From IMG/VR virus record IMGVR_UViG_3300009150_000005, positions 1 to 45,100 of that record: a stretch of DNA of 45,100 bases; one strand, given 5' to 3'. The notes under the pieces are model-generated. The model was not told the DNA's origin, did no database searches, and saw only the letters and a list, made by a program, of their open reading frames with translations. This document shows, one piece after another, positions 22,305 to 29,538 of the stretch (its first letter is position 1; every line of letters begins with the position of its first letter). The translations under genes and the position numbers were made by a program. The stretch comes from a virus.

Positions 22305-22528
22305 GTTGCGAAGGCAAGACCTTCTGCCCCATCCACGGGACTAAGTACATGAGGAGGTTTCGGGTAGCTTCGGGCTCTTGGGAAAGCTACTGCAACGGCT
22401 GTCATGCCGGCGAGAGGGCGGTGGCCCAGCAATACAAGGTAGGAGTTGAAAGGCAAGACCGTGAGGTAGGGCGGAGAATGTCTAGGGTGACAGATCGGAC
22501 CTCGACCCAGAGGGAGGCGCGACGATGA
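22301..22528 (+). CDS. Small Cys/His zinc-binding protein
   Basis: This 75-residue protein starts at ATG 22301, overlapping the previous stop, with GGAGGAGAG upstream. It has CPIHG near the start and CNGCHAGE about 22 residues later, a Cys/His zinc-knuckle pattern, then a basic helical tail rich in Arg. It may bind nucleic acid. No family recognised. Confidence 0.6.
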   Translation: MSCEGKTFCPIHGTKYMRRFRVASGSWESYCNGCHAGERAVAQQYKVGVERQDREVGRRMSRVTDRTSTQREARR

Positions 22529-22878
22529 AGGTGAGTGAGTTGATGTTGTTTCAAGATCTGGTATTCCGCCAGGGCTTGAACATGACCTGCCGCAAGGGTC
22601 CCAAGTGGGGCTTTCTGATCCCCGGTGACAGGGTGGATGTGGCGGCGACGGATAGGCCGGAGGAGATCGTCGGTGAGATGATGGTCCATACTATCTTCAA
22701 TGGCCCCTTCTGGCTGCTGCCCGAGGAGCTAATCAAGAGGGGGCACTTGCCCCAGTGTAGGGACAAGGCCGTTCTGTTCCAGAAAATGAGGCACGTCTAC
22801 GGCGAGTTCGAGCAACTAAGCAAGGTGGTGGCCATCACCTTCGAGCCACTATGGGAGATCAGGGGGAAAGACGCATGA
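22525..22878 (+). CDS. ASCH/PUA-like protein, tentative
   Basis: This 117-residue protein overlaps the preceding stop (ATGA). The order of a GDRVDVAATDRPEEIVGEM strand region, a helical LLPEELIKRGHLPQC segment and a final VVAITFEPLWEI strand resembles ASCH/PUA-like domains, which bind modified nucleotides or RNA. The pattern is weak and the call may be wrong. It is part of a tightly coupled early cluster. Confidence 0.42.
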   Translation: MKVSELMLFQDLVFRQGLNMTCRKGPKWGFLIPGDRVDVAATDRPEEIVGEMMVHTIFNGPFWLLPEELIKRGHLPQCRDKAVLFQKMRHVYGEFEQLSKVVAITFEPLWEIRGKDA

Positions 22879-23222
22879 AGGCTGCGGTAATGAGCATCAC
22901 AGTCGGGCAACTCACAGAAACAAGCCAGGCCAGGCCCGCCAAGCACAAGAGGGAGGCTTTATTTAAGCATATCCCACGATTGGTGGTGTACGTGGTGCGG
23001 GATATGAGCCGCGTAATTTATATTGGTATGACAAGCGTGGGTCCGAGAGAGCGATTATCAGGGCATAAAGGCGGTAACTCAGCACTCGGGTTGGCTATCA
23101 AAAGAAATATACCAAGCTCGAACGGATGGCTAGTTGATCTGTATTCCATGCCGAATCGACGAGCGGCCTACGGGGTCGAGAGGATCTTGGAGAAAACTTT
23201 TCAGCCGGAGATAAGAGAATGA
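22875..23222 (+). CDS. GIY-YIG endonuclease domain protein
   Basis: The start ATG 22875 overlaps the prior stop. The 115-residue protein has the core VVYVVRDMSRVIYIGMT, in which VYV stands for GIY and YIG is exact at 49-51. Conserved-type Arg residues (58, 60), His 64 and a late Glu (E102) follow. It is close to a minimal GIY-YIG domain with no added DNA-binding domain. It may be a homing or DNA-repair nuclease, or act on host DNA. Confidence 0.85.
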   Translation: MKAAVMSITVGQLTETSQARPAKHKREALFKHIPRLVVYVVRDMSRVIYIGMTSVGPRERLSGHKGGNSALGLAIKRNIPSSNGWLVDLYSMPNRRAAYGVERILEKTFQPEIRE

Positions 23223-23734
23223 GCGAAGTAATACCGCATGAGAAGAAAGAACTGGCAGGGTGCTTCGAGTTTACGCCCACGGGCCTTGTCATTAGTGGTA
23301 GTCCGTCCCTCGACGAGTGGCTAGCCACCGGGCACGCCCTCAAGGAAATGAAGGCGGCCTTGCGCTGGTGGATTGGCGACTGGCTTAACTACGGGGAGCG
23401 CGGCTATGGAGATATGTACACCCAGGAGGTGGATGAACGCTGGGGTACATACGGCGGCCTGGCTAATGCCAAGTGGGTAAGTAGCCGCTTCCCGATTATC
23501 ACGCGGCGTGAAACTCTAACTTGGTCTCACCACCAGGAGGTTGCAAGCCTGGACAGGGAGGAGCAGGACCGTTGGCTAGACCTGGCGGAGCAAGAGGAGT
23601 GGAGTCGAGCCCGCTTGAGGAAGGAACTGAAGATGGCCAGCGGGGAACTACCCCCGGACGAAGAGTGGATCATCGTGCGGGAGGCAGAGCTAAGGTGTGT
23701 ATGTGGACGCAACTACCTCTTTAAGGGGGAGTGA
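23219..23734 (+). CDS. ParB/KorB-like DNA-binding protein, tentative
   Basis: This 171-residue protein has a tryptophan-rich region (LRWWIGDWLNYGERGYGDMY) and a second region (TLTWSHHQEVASL, then LDLAEQEEWSRARLRKEL) that looks like the helix-turn-helix part of ParB-like proteins (usual form: LSWSHHxxVAxL, then WSxxxLRxxI). A short C-terminal cysteine pair (CVCG) may bind zinc. It is encoded in a coupled chain leading to the initiator gene, so a role in replication or its control is plausible. Confidence 0.58.
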   Translation: MSEVIPHEKKELAGCFEFTPTGLVISGSPSLDEWLATGHALKEMKAALRWWIGDWLNYGERGYGDMYTQEVDERWGTYGGLANAKWVSSRFPIITRRETLTWSHHQEVASLDREEQDRWLDLAEQEEWSRARLRKELKMASGELPPDEEWIIVREAELRCVCGRNYLFKGE

Positions 23735-24075
23735 TGGAAGGGTATAAAGACCTGGGCTTGCGGATATGGAGTATCGTCAAGCATCACCCTGGCCCGGGCT
23801 TCGCTATCTTGCAGGCAGAGGTAGCAGGAAGGGTGGGGACCACCACTCGGGTGCTGCGAATGGCGACCCTGTGGCTTTTGGAGAACGACTACCCCGTGGC
23901 GGCGACAACGCAACCTCCCTATGGCCTATACCGGATGACCAAGAGGGAGCATCAAAACGCCTACGCAGGCTCTCTGTGGAGCAGGATAAGCAACACGCGG
24001 CATCGAGCCCAGTTAGTAGAGGGATTAAGGCTGGACGGAGGGGGAGAGAAGCAATTGGGATTAGAGTGGACATAA
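23731..24075 (+). CDS. Small winged-helix-like protein
   Basis: This 114-residue protein can start at GTG 23731 or ATG 23734, overlapping the previous stop. GFAILQAEVAGRVGTTTRVL with RMATLWLLENDYPVAA looks like a winged-helix domain, followed by YGLYRMTKREHQNAYAGSL, the type of C-terminal tail seen in phage replication-related wHTH proteins. It lies just before the iteron-like repeats and initiator gene. Confidence 0.55.
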   Translation: MMEGYKDLGLRIWSIVKHHPGPGFAILQAEVAGRVGTTTRVLRMATLWLLENDYPVAATTQPPYGLYRMTKREHQNAYAGSLWSRISNTRHRAQLVEGLRLDGGGEKQLGLEWT

Positions 24076-24130
24076 ATCACTCCAACCGATTGTCGGAGTA
24101 ACTCCGGCAAAACTCTGGAAGCCTCCCCCA

Positions 24131-24170
24131 CAAGTTAAGTTAAGAGAAGATAAGAGAAGTCAAGAGAAGA
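24131..24170. repeat. Iteron-like 10-bp direct repeats, candidate replication origin
   Basis: Three tandem units, TAAGAGAAGA, TAAGAGAAGT and CAAGAGAAGA (24141-24170), follow a related unit CAAGTTAAGT. They fill the 110-base non-coding gap before the DnaD-like gene. A small dyad (CTCC/GGAG) lies further upstream. Direct repeats beside an initiator gene are typical of origins, but purine-rich leaders can look similar. Confidence 0.5.
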
Positions 24171-24185
24171 GAGAGGCCCCGTTTT

Positions 24186-24626
24186 TTGGCAAAAGGCAGA
24201 CTCATACATAAAAAGATATGTCTCTCAGAGCAGATCCATCTTCTACCCAATGACACGGCCCGTCTGCTCTACACCTGGATCATCCCTCAACTGGACATTG
24301 ACGGTCGTTTCTATGGGGATGCCCAGCGGGTAGGAAGCCTGATTTTCCCCTTACGGTCGGTAAAGAAACAGTCGATTGAGCGCTATCTGGTGGCCATGGA
24401 AGAGGTAGGGCTGATCGTGCGCTACGAGATTGAGGGGCAGGTGTATATGTGGATGCCCAAGTTCCATATCCACCAGACCCTCCGCAAGGACAGGGAACGG
24501 GCCTCTATCATCCCGGCCCCACCGGAGGACGTGGTGAGGGCGTACAAGAACAACGAGTATGCGAGGTTCTTCTGCTTTGAGTGCAACGAGATGAAGGCTC
24601 AATGTAGGTGCGAGGAGGAGAAATGA
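24186..24626 (+). CDS. DnaD-like replication initiator (replisome organiser N-domain)
   Basis: Start TTG 24186 gives 146 residues. RLIHKKICLSEQIHLLPNDT, then ARLLYTWIIPQLDIDGRF, LIFPLRSVKKQSIERYL, EEVGLIVRYEIEGQVYMW and FHIHQTLRKDRE form the conserved winged-helix domain at the start of phage replisome-organiser and DnaD-like proteins. It would bind origin DNA and help load host helicase. The usual C-terminal domain is missing; a cysteine cluster (FFCFECNEMKAQCRC) takes its place. It follows the direct repeats. Confidence 0.78.
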   Translation: MAKGRLIHKKICLSEQIHLLPNDTARLLYTWIIPQLDIDGRFYGDAQRVGSLIFPLRSVKKQSIERYLVAMEEVGLIVRYEIEGQVYMWMPKFHIHQTLRKDRERASIIPAPPEDVVRAYKNNEYARFFCFECNEMKAQCRCEEEK

Positions 24627-24976
24627 CTGAGCAACCGCTATGGAAAACGGACCCGGTAAAATGGGTAGGGCAGATGTTAATTTGTGCTCAAAAGGCAAGG
24701 GGTATCTTGAGGGACTCTATGGGCGCCGACGAACAGTTGTTGGCGCTCATCCATCCCTGGCTATTTGGAGAGAAGTCTATACTGCCACTGTTGTCTAAAA
24801 TGGCTACGTCATCACAGATAGGACCAGGAGAGATTTTTAATCTGGCCTCTGTGCTATCACGATGCCCTGCGCTTGGGATGCAGATGACCGTGCTAGGCAT
24901 CGATGTGCCTAGCATTGAAGAAGTCATGCAATGGCTAAGTGAGATAGACGCTCTAAGGGGGTTTGCCAATGACTGA
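24623..24976 (+). CDS. Hypothetical helical early protein
   Basis: This 117-residue protein starts at ATG 24623, coupled to the initiator stop. It is mainly helical (KWVGQMLICAQKARGIL, SILPLLSKMATSSQ, EEVMQWLSEIDALRGF) with no known motif. By place it may serve replication, for example as a helicase loader or partner, but nothing in its sequence proves this. Confidence 0.6.
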   Translation: MTEQPLWKTDPVKWVGQMLICAQKARGILRDSMGADEQLLALIHPWLFGEKSILPLLSKMATSSQIGPGEIFNLASVLSRCPALGMQMTVLGIDVPSIEEVMQWLSEIDALRGFAND

Positions 24977-25361
24977 GGAGACCATGAGAGAGGTACGCTT
25001 CCAGCTACAGGTAGACTACCAGAACGGCGGGGGCTTCACCTCTTATGGGCAGAGGCAGCCTTCCGCGCAGATGCTGGGGCTGATGAATGGCAAGTTGCAG
25101 GAGGTCTTCGATGGCGATAGTGCCAAGCGGATCTCTCTGCTACGCTGGCTCTGGGACATTGAGGACTCATCTAAGGAGCTGGACTATACCCAGGTGAGGG
25201 TCATGCTAGACTGGCTGATAGACGAGGACGCGAGCTACAGGGCGAGTCATGCGGACGGCAGGGAGAAGAACGTCTACGTGGTAAAGAAAAGCACCTGGGG
25301 TGCCTGCTATGAGATCATCGCTATCTACTGCGAGGAACGTGGGCAGGGGAGGCTGCTATGA
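24969..25361 (+). CDS. Hypothetical early protein
   Basis: This 130-residue protein is read from ATG 24969 (TTG at 24963 is possible), overlapping the previous stop. It contains YGQRQPSAQMLGLMNGKLQE, then LLRWLWDIEDSSKELDYTQV and VMLDWLIDEDASYRA. This pattern of short helices with conserved-looking Trp and Asp residues is reminiscent of proteins next to phage single-strand annealing or recombination genes, but I cannot assign a family. Confidence 0.6.
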   Translation: MTEETMREVRFQLQVDYQNGGGFTSYGQRQPSAQMLGLMNGKLQEVFDGDSAKRISLLRWLWDIEDSSKELDYTQVRVMLDWLIDEDASYRASHADGREKNVYVVKKSTWGACYEIIAIYCEERGQGRLL

Positions 25362-25444
25362 TTTGCCTACTGTTTATTATAGAGGCTGCGGTATTTCTCT
25401 GCTGGGTTTTCATCGCAACCTGGCGGGAGCAGAGGCGTTGGTGA
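25358..25444 (+). CDS. 28-residue membrane microprotein
   Basis: ATG 25358 overlaps the previous stop (ATGA), and the stop at 25442 lies one base before the next ATG at 25446. The peptide is MICLLFIIEAAVFLCWVFIA followed by a short charged tail (TWREQRRW). That is one hydrophobic helix with a basic end, a typical small membrane protein. GGGGAGG lies upstream. Position and exact fit between coupled genes support it being real. Confidence 0.6.
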   Translation: MICLLFIIEAAVFLCWVFIATWREQRRW

Positions 25445-25445
25445 T

Positions 25446-26309
25446 ATGTGGCCCAAGAAGGCGATTGATTGGATAGAGAACGGGACGGCGTTTGTCTCGG
25501 TTCCGTTTACATGGGAACTGCCTCAAGCCTATTCCCGGTGTATCTTTCTCCGAGAGCAAGGCTATAAGGTTAGGGCTGGGGGGCCAGCGGTGGGCTTGAT
25601 GCCGGACTATCTTGCAAGTGTGGCGAGGATCGGTGGCCAGGTGGATGCTCTAAGGCATCATCACCCTGATGCCACCTTCACAAGCCGGGGGTGCATAAGG
25701 CGGTGTGAGTTCTGCGCGGTCCCCCAAATAGAGGGTGATCTAGTGGAGCTGGCGGAGTGGGAGGTTAGGCCCATTGTTTGTGATAACAACCTTCTGGCCT
25801 GTAGCGACACTCACTTTGATAAGGTGATTGACTCGCTGAAGCCGCTTGTGGATGTAGACTTCAACCAGGGTCTAGATGCGAGGTTGCTAACGGAGTACCA
25901 TGCTACGCGGTTGGCGGAGCTGGATCTGAAGGTCGTGCGGCTTGCATGGGACCACACTGGTTCGGAGCGATGGGTGATGAAAGCACTTGAGATGCTGAGG
26001 GGTGTGGGCATAGGCAAGATGAGGATACGGGTGTACGTATTGCTCAATCACAAAGACACCCCCGGGGATGCTCTCTATCGGCTCCAGACTCTCAAGGACT
26101 GGGGTGTGCGGCCCTTCCCAATGCGCTACCGGCCCTTGGATGCGCTGGAGAAAAACGCCTATATCTCCCCGCATTGGACAAAGGAACAGATCTATCAGGT
26201 CATGGAATACTGGACCCAGCTTAGGCGCTTTGAGCACATCCCCTTTGAGGAGTTTGATGCCCATAGCCGACATTTACATCGGGAGAAGGGGCAGGAGAGG
26301 CTATTTTGA
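25446..26309 (+). CDS. Radical SAM protein
   Basis: This 287-residue protein carries the radical SAM cluster motif CIRRCEFC (C83, C87, C90), which binds a 4Fe-4S cluster and SAM. The later FNQGLDARLLTEYHATRLAE, VRLAWDHTGSERWVMKAL and RIRVYVLLNHKDTPGDAL segments fit the half-barrel of Elp3/MiaB-like members. The N-terminal 75 residues could be a small cobalamin-binding-like domain. The substrate is unknown. Radical SAM genes of unknown role are found in some environmental phages. It lies in the early region after the 28-residue protein. Confidence 0.88.
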   Translation: MWPKKAIDWIENGTAFVSVPFTWELPQAYSRCIFLREQGYKVRAGGPAVGLMPDYLASVARIGGQVDALRHHHPDATFTSRGCIRRCEFCAVPQIEGDLVELAEWEVRPIVCDNNLLACSDTHFDKVIDSLKPLVDVDFNQGLDARLLTEYHATRLAELDLKVVRLAWDHTGSERWVMKALEMLRGVGIGKMRIRVYVLLNHKDTPGDALYRLQTLKDWGVRPFPMRYRPLDALEKNAYISPHWTKEQIYQVMEYWTQLRRFEHIPFEEFDAHSRHLHREKGQERLF

Positions 26310-26446
26310 AGACGACAACGCTACGATCAATCATCAGCCGGAATGTACCGAGCGCCCCCCTGATGAAGATCAGGAAGGAGCTACGCCGGCGGAGGAAGAG
26401 GGAGAGGGCTAACCGGAAGAGGGGGAGGAAGCGTGCCAGCGCATAA
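26306..26446 (+). CDS. Small very basic peptide, possible
   Basis: A TTG at 26306 overlaps the radical SAM stop and opens a 46-residue frame ending at 26446. The last 27 residues, from the internal ATG at 26363, are almost all Arg/Lys/Glu (LRRRRKRERANRKRGRKR), which would suit nucleic-acid binding. It fills an otherwise empty 123-base gap and overlaps the next start. The start is weak, so it may not be expressed. Confidence 0.35.
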   Translation: MKTTTLRSIISRNVPSAPLMKIRKELRRRRKRERANRKRGRKRASA

Positions 26447-26828
26447 GGTCTGGCGATTCAATTCGGCAGTATTGGAAGATAGGATCTGGGCCCCGGGCGG
26501 GAGTGCTCGGAGCGTGGCCGGGGACTACGGTTGCCACCACCAGACGATCCTCTTGGCCCAAGAAGAGTTTGATATTCCCAAGAGGGCGGAGCATTGGTGT
26601 CTCGATGGTCGCTGGTCGCATCGCCATGAGTGTTGTCAGGAGCATGGTGGGACAGACGTGCCACACAAGGCGTGGGGCCTATGCTTAAATTGCTATGCCA
26701 GGCTAGTCGATTACCCGAGGGTGCGGGAAAAGCGGCGGTGCAGGAAACAGAGAGCCATGTACGATAGGCACTATTACCGAGAACACAAGGCGAAAAAAGA
26801 TGCCCAAAACAAGAAGGTGAAACGGTGA
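26433..26828 (+). CDS. HTH plus zinc-binding small protein
   Basis: This 131-residue protein uses GTG 26433 with GGGGAGG upstream. Residues about 18-48 look like a helix-turn-helix (GSARSVAGDYGCHHQTIL). Cys/His residues (WCLDGRWSHRHECCQEHGG and LCLNCYARL) follow as a treble-clef-like zinc site, and a basic helical tail ends it (RRCRKQRAMYDRHYYREHK). The layout resembles the DNA-binding part of phage HNH proteins without the nuclease. A paralogue-like gene is at 27077. Confidence 0.62.
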   Translation: MPAHKVWRFNSAVLEDRIWAPGGSARSVAGDYGCHHQTILLAQEEFDIPKRAEHWCLDGRWSHRHECCQEHGGTDVPHKAWGLCLNCYARLVDYPRVREKRRCRKQRAMYDRHYYREHKAKKDAQNKKVKR

Positions 26829-27064
26829 GGATCTATAAGGACTGTGACGTGCTTGTTGGCAGCTTGCTCCAGGTGATGATACTGAACTGGCTCAACAAGG
26901 CAGGGATCAAGCATATTGTAGCCGACGTGCCCCCGGTAGGTGAGTGGTACGCGGAGGGGGCAGTGCAGTATAAGAAGATTGACGCCGAGATCTGCAATCA
27001 CATTAGGATGACGATAGTGGGAGGGCCCGATGTTCAACCTGGGGTATGCAGAGAGCCTAGCTAA
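26825..27064 (+). CDS. Hypothetical small protein
   Basis: This 79-residue protein uses GTG 26825, overlapping the stop of the previous gene. It has a hydrophobic middle (LVGSLLQVMILNWLNKAG) and an EWYAEGAVQYKK region. No family is recognised. It fills the space between two zinc-binding genes. Confidence 0.48.
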   Translation: MRIYKDCDVLVGSLLQVMILNWLNKAGIKHIVADVPPVGEWYAEGAVQYKKIDAEICNHIRMTIVGGPDVQPGVCREPS

Positions 27065-27076
27065 GAGGCGGCAAGT

Positions 27077-27385
27077 ATGACCTCGCAGGTCAACCGGGCA
27101 ACGCTGGTGCAGAGGTACGAGGAAGGGGAGACGCTTAGAGCGTTGGCGCAAGCCTATGGGACTACCCGGTACTACGTAACGCTAGCGTTTGACCAGATGG
27201 GGTACTCCCGCCGGTCTCGGGGAACGCAGAAGCGCGGTGATCGTTGGGCTACGCACTGGAAGAAGTGCCGGGCCTGTGGGGAAACGAAGCGCAAGCACCA
27301 TAGCCACGGCCTATGCACGTCGGACTACTACAGGTGGCGGTGGGTAGGTAGGCCGAAGATCTGGAACGGGATAGCCATAATATAG
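27077..27385 (+). CDS. HTH plus zinc-knuckle small protein
   Basis: This 102-residue protein begins with a helix-turn-helix (TLVQRYEEGETLRALAQAYG, then TTRYYVTLAFDQMG) of the resolvase/transposase type. Then comes a zinc knuckle (CRACGETKRKHHSHGLCTSD) and an aromatic basic tail. The same order of HTH, then Cys/His knuckle, is seen at 26433. It probably binds DNA; a role in regulating or guiding other proteins is open. Confidence 0.65.
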   Translation: MTSQVNRATLVQRYEEGETLRALAQAYGTTRYYVTLAFDQMGYSRRSRGTQKRGDRWATHWKKCRACGETKRKHHSHGLCTSDYYRWRWVGRPKIWNGIAII

Positions 27386-27394
27386 GGGGGAACA

Positions 27395-27604
27395 ATGTCG
27401 CAGCAAGATCCTAGTTACGCCGACTGGGTGCTTTCATGTAAGGAGTGCATCAACTTCCACCCGGACACGGGCTGTCCCCGGGATATCTACCAGTATTGCC
27501 GGAATGTGACCCCGAAGCACAGGCCGTTCTTCAACGTGGACGTGAGGACCAAGAGCGAAGAGGAGAAGAGGAACTTGCAATACTTCTATGACAAAAGGTG
27601 GTAG
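27395..27604 (+). CDS. Small cysteine-rich protein
   Basis: This 69-residue protein has four cysteines (CKECINFHPDTGCPRDIYQYC) suited to binding one zinc, followed by a charged helix. It starts at ATG 27395 after AGGGGGG. The family is unknown. It precedes an HNH nuclease by three bases and could be its partner. Confidence 0.58.
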   Translation: MSQQDPSYADWVLSCKECINFHPDTGCPRDIYQYCRNVTPKHRPFFNVDVRTKSEEEKRNLQYFYDKRW

Positions 27605-27607
27605 GCC

Positions 27608-27988
27608 GTGATTGACCGCACGGACCTGGAGCAGGAGTTTTTTGAGGAACTGGTGGAGGGGACCATGTATGACCTTGTGATGGCGCGCTGTAAGGGCCTC
27701 TCCGAGGTAACTGGGCGACCAGGCGTGGACATACATCACATCCTGGGGAGAAAGAAACCCAGAGGCTTCAAGGTGCTGCCGGACATACTAAGAGAGTGCT
27801 GGCCGCATCCCCCGATGAACATGATTATGCTCACGAAGGCGGAGCACCAGGCGGCAGAGAAGTATAAGAAGATGATGAGGCCCCTGTTACTAGGCCGGCT
27901 TGCCTACCTCTACGGGGGGCAGGAATGGGGTGACATGACTTACTGGGAGAGGTTACATCTCCCACCGTTTAAGGAGTTTCTACAATAG
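27608..27988 (+). CDS. HNH endonuclease-like protein
   Basis: This 126-residue protein starts at GTG 27608. It contains DIHHILGRKKPRG (D41, H43, H44), then PPMNMIMLTKAEHQAAEKYK with N71 and H80, the order of an HNH core. The motif is well preserved. There is no added DNA-binding domain. In the early region it may be a homing enzyme, a recombination nuclease or an agent against host DNA. An HNH protein used with terminase in packaging is usually encoded nearer to terL, so that is less likely. Confidence 0.8.
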   Translation: MIDRTDLEQEFFEELVEGTMYDLVMARCKGLSEVTGRPGVDIHHILGRKKPRGFKVLPDILRECWPHPPMNMIMLTKAEHQAAEKYKKMMRPLLLGRLAYLYGGQEWGDMTYWERLHLPPFKEFLQ

Positions 27989-28001
27989 GAGGAGAAGTGA
28001 G

Positions 28002-28622
28002 ATGGGTTTCTACGAGGACCTGGAGCAGAGAGCAAGGCTGAGGTTGATACGTGAGGGGGGATATCCCGTAGACGGGGTGGACGCCACCATCTTTGTCCTG
28101 AAGGAGATGACGGTGGGGGAGCCAATACCTACGCGACTTGAACATGAAGACATGGGGCCAAAGACCAGCACCTTCTTGGTGGATATGAACGATGAAGTCC
28201 ATGCCCGCTGGGACGGATACAAAGGCATCGACGGCGAAGAGGTAGTAGTGATGGTGTTTGGCCATAAGCACAAGTCGGAGAGGGCGAAGAGACCCTATGA
28301 GCCCAGCGAGGCAGATCACCGGAGAGTAATCAGCTGGCAGTATTGCCCCTACTGTCTAGCGGTGGACCATGAGATCGCAACGATCAATGAGTCGGGCATC
28401 GAGGGCAACCGCTTCGCATATTACATGGGGGGGGGAAATGTCTTCAAGTGCTCCTGGTGTGGCCAGATCTTTAAGAAGATGGAGGAGGGGGTGTCGAAGG
28501 CAACAATGCCAGAGACTAGAGTGAGACTGAGTGATATCTTCATTAGCGAGGAGGACTTCTGGGAGCGTATGAAGAAGGTCGTTGAGGAAGCCGTGTGGAG
28601 TCAGTGTGGGAGAGTGAAATAG
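28002..28622 (+). CDS. Zinc-ribbon-containing hypothetical protein
   Basis: This 206-residue protein has an N-terminal alpha/beta part (residues 1-100) of unknown fold and a zinc ribbon made of CPYC at about 114 and CSWCGQIF at about 150. A helical C-terminus follows (FWERMKKVVEEAVW). It starts at ATG 28002 after GGAGGAG. The ribbon suggests contact with nucleic acid or protein. No family recognised. Confidence 0.62.
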   Translation: MGFYEDLEQRARLRLIREGGYPVDGVDATIFVLKEMTVGEPIPTRLEHEDMGPKTSTFLVDMNDEVHARWDGYKGIDGEEVVVMVFGHKHKSERAKRPYEPSEADHRRVISWQYCPYCLAVDHEIATINESGIEGNRFAYYMGGGNVFKCSWCGQIFKKMEEGVSKATMPETRVRLSDIFISEEDFWERMKKVVEEAVWSQCGRVK

Positions 28623-28625
28623 ATT

Positions 28626-28640
28626 TTCACGTCACGTGAA
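28626..28640. promoter_or_regulatory. Perfect 7-bp inverted repeat, operator-like
   Basis: TTCACGT, one base C, and ACGTGAA form a perfect dyad in the 59-base gap after the zinc-ribbon gene. The short centre makes a protein-binding site more likely than an RNA hairpin. No promoter is evident beside it. Confidence 0.5.
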
Positions 28641-28681
28641 GAAGGGGAGAGCCTTGATAGAGGTGCCAAGGGAGGGGTAGG

Positions 28682-28900
28682 ATGATATATGAAATCCGAG
28701 ATGGCGAAGGCGAAGTCCTTCGGGAGTGCCATAGTCTATTGGAGGCTAGGCTTGCGAGCCTTGATTATCCTAACGGCTCTGTGATAGTTGAGAAACGCTT
28801 TGTAAACGGCGAATGGGAGCCAAGAGAGATGTATGTTAGGCTCAAAGATCACCCTTGCTATAAGGGAGACGCAGAGGAGCAACCCAATGAAGAAGCATGA
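28682..28900 (+). CDS. Hypothetical small protein
   Basis: This 72-residue acidic protein is read from ATG 28682 with GGGAGGGG upstream. The sequence alternates strands and a helix (YEIRDGEGEVLRECHSLLEA, then SVIVEKRFVNGEWEPREMYV). No family recognised. It overlaps the first of a pair of paralogues by 14 bases. Confidence 0.58.
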   Translation: MIYEIRDGEGEVLRECHSLLEARLASLDYPNGSVIVEKRFVNGEWEPREMYVRLKDHPCYKGDAEEQPNEEA

Positions 28901-29219
28901 TGAGTTGGTGGAGGAGACACGCCTGTTGTGGTGCGAAGAGTGCATCAATGGCCCACAGCGTTATGATTATCACCCAGAGCTTGGCGAGGCTTGCGAGACT
29001 GGGGCCGAAGACTTCTGTAATGAACGAGCAAGAAAGTGCATCGCCCTCATCCTCTCCGCCGTCCGTGATGGGATGCCGTTGCCTGGGGAGGTGGGGCGAA
29101 GAGAATGGAATGTTGACATGATGATTATGCCCGATGGTGAGATGTGGGGCATACCAAAGGGAAGTATCATCATCGCCCTTCGCCCCCTATCGGGGGCAGG
29201 CAAAGAGGAGGAGAGATGA
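28887..29219 (+). CDS. Tandem paralogue 1, hypothetical protein
   Basis: The start at ATG 28887 (GAGGAG upstream) gives 110 residues. The ends match the next gene: MKKHDELVEE at the start, LSAVRDGMPLPGEVGRREW in the middle and IALRPLSGAGKEEER at the end. The middle differs, with cysteines here (LWCEECINGP) and none in the neighbour. Only the duplication is clear; function is unknown. Confidence 0.65.
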   Translation: MKKHDELVEETRLLWCEECINGPQRYDYHPELGEACETGAEDFCNERARKCIALILSAVRDGMPLPGEVGRREWNVDMMIMPDGEMWGIPKGSIIIALRPLSGAGKEEER

Positions 29220-29536
29220 CCAAGAAGCATGATGAGCTGGTGGAGGAGATATGTAGCCAGTTGTGGAAATATAGAACATGGGTGTTGAAATACCACAAAG
29301 AGGAAGATCGACACGCCGAAAGGGAAATAACTATAGCCTTCGCAGAAGATTTGGCAGACCGCACCCTCTCCGCCGTCCGTGATGGGCTGGAGTTGCCTGG
29401 GGAAGTGGGGCGGTGGGCATGGCCTAGCGATAAGCCAGCAACCGAAGCGGTGAGCAAGTGGGCAACAAGAATCACACATCAAGAGAGGGCCAGTCAACTC
29501 ATCGCCCTATCGGGGGCAAGCAAAGAGGAGGAGTAA
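29216..29536 (+). CDS. Tandem paralogue 2, hypothetical protein
   Basis: This 106-residue protein starts at ATG 29216 inside the stop of paralogue 1, with GAGGAGGAG upstream. It shares MTKKHDELVEE, LSAVRDGLELPGEVGRWAW and LIALSGASKEEE with it. The residues between are more helical and charged (REITIAFAEDLADRT). It arose by tandem gene duplication followed by divergence. Confidence 0.65.
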   Translation: MTKKHDELVEEICSQLWKYRTWVLKYHKEEDRHAEREITIAFAEDLADRTLSAVRDGLELPGEVGRWAWPSDKPATEAVSKWATRITHQERASQLIALSGASKEEE

Positions 29537-29538
29537 AG

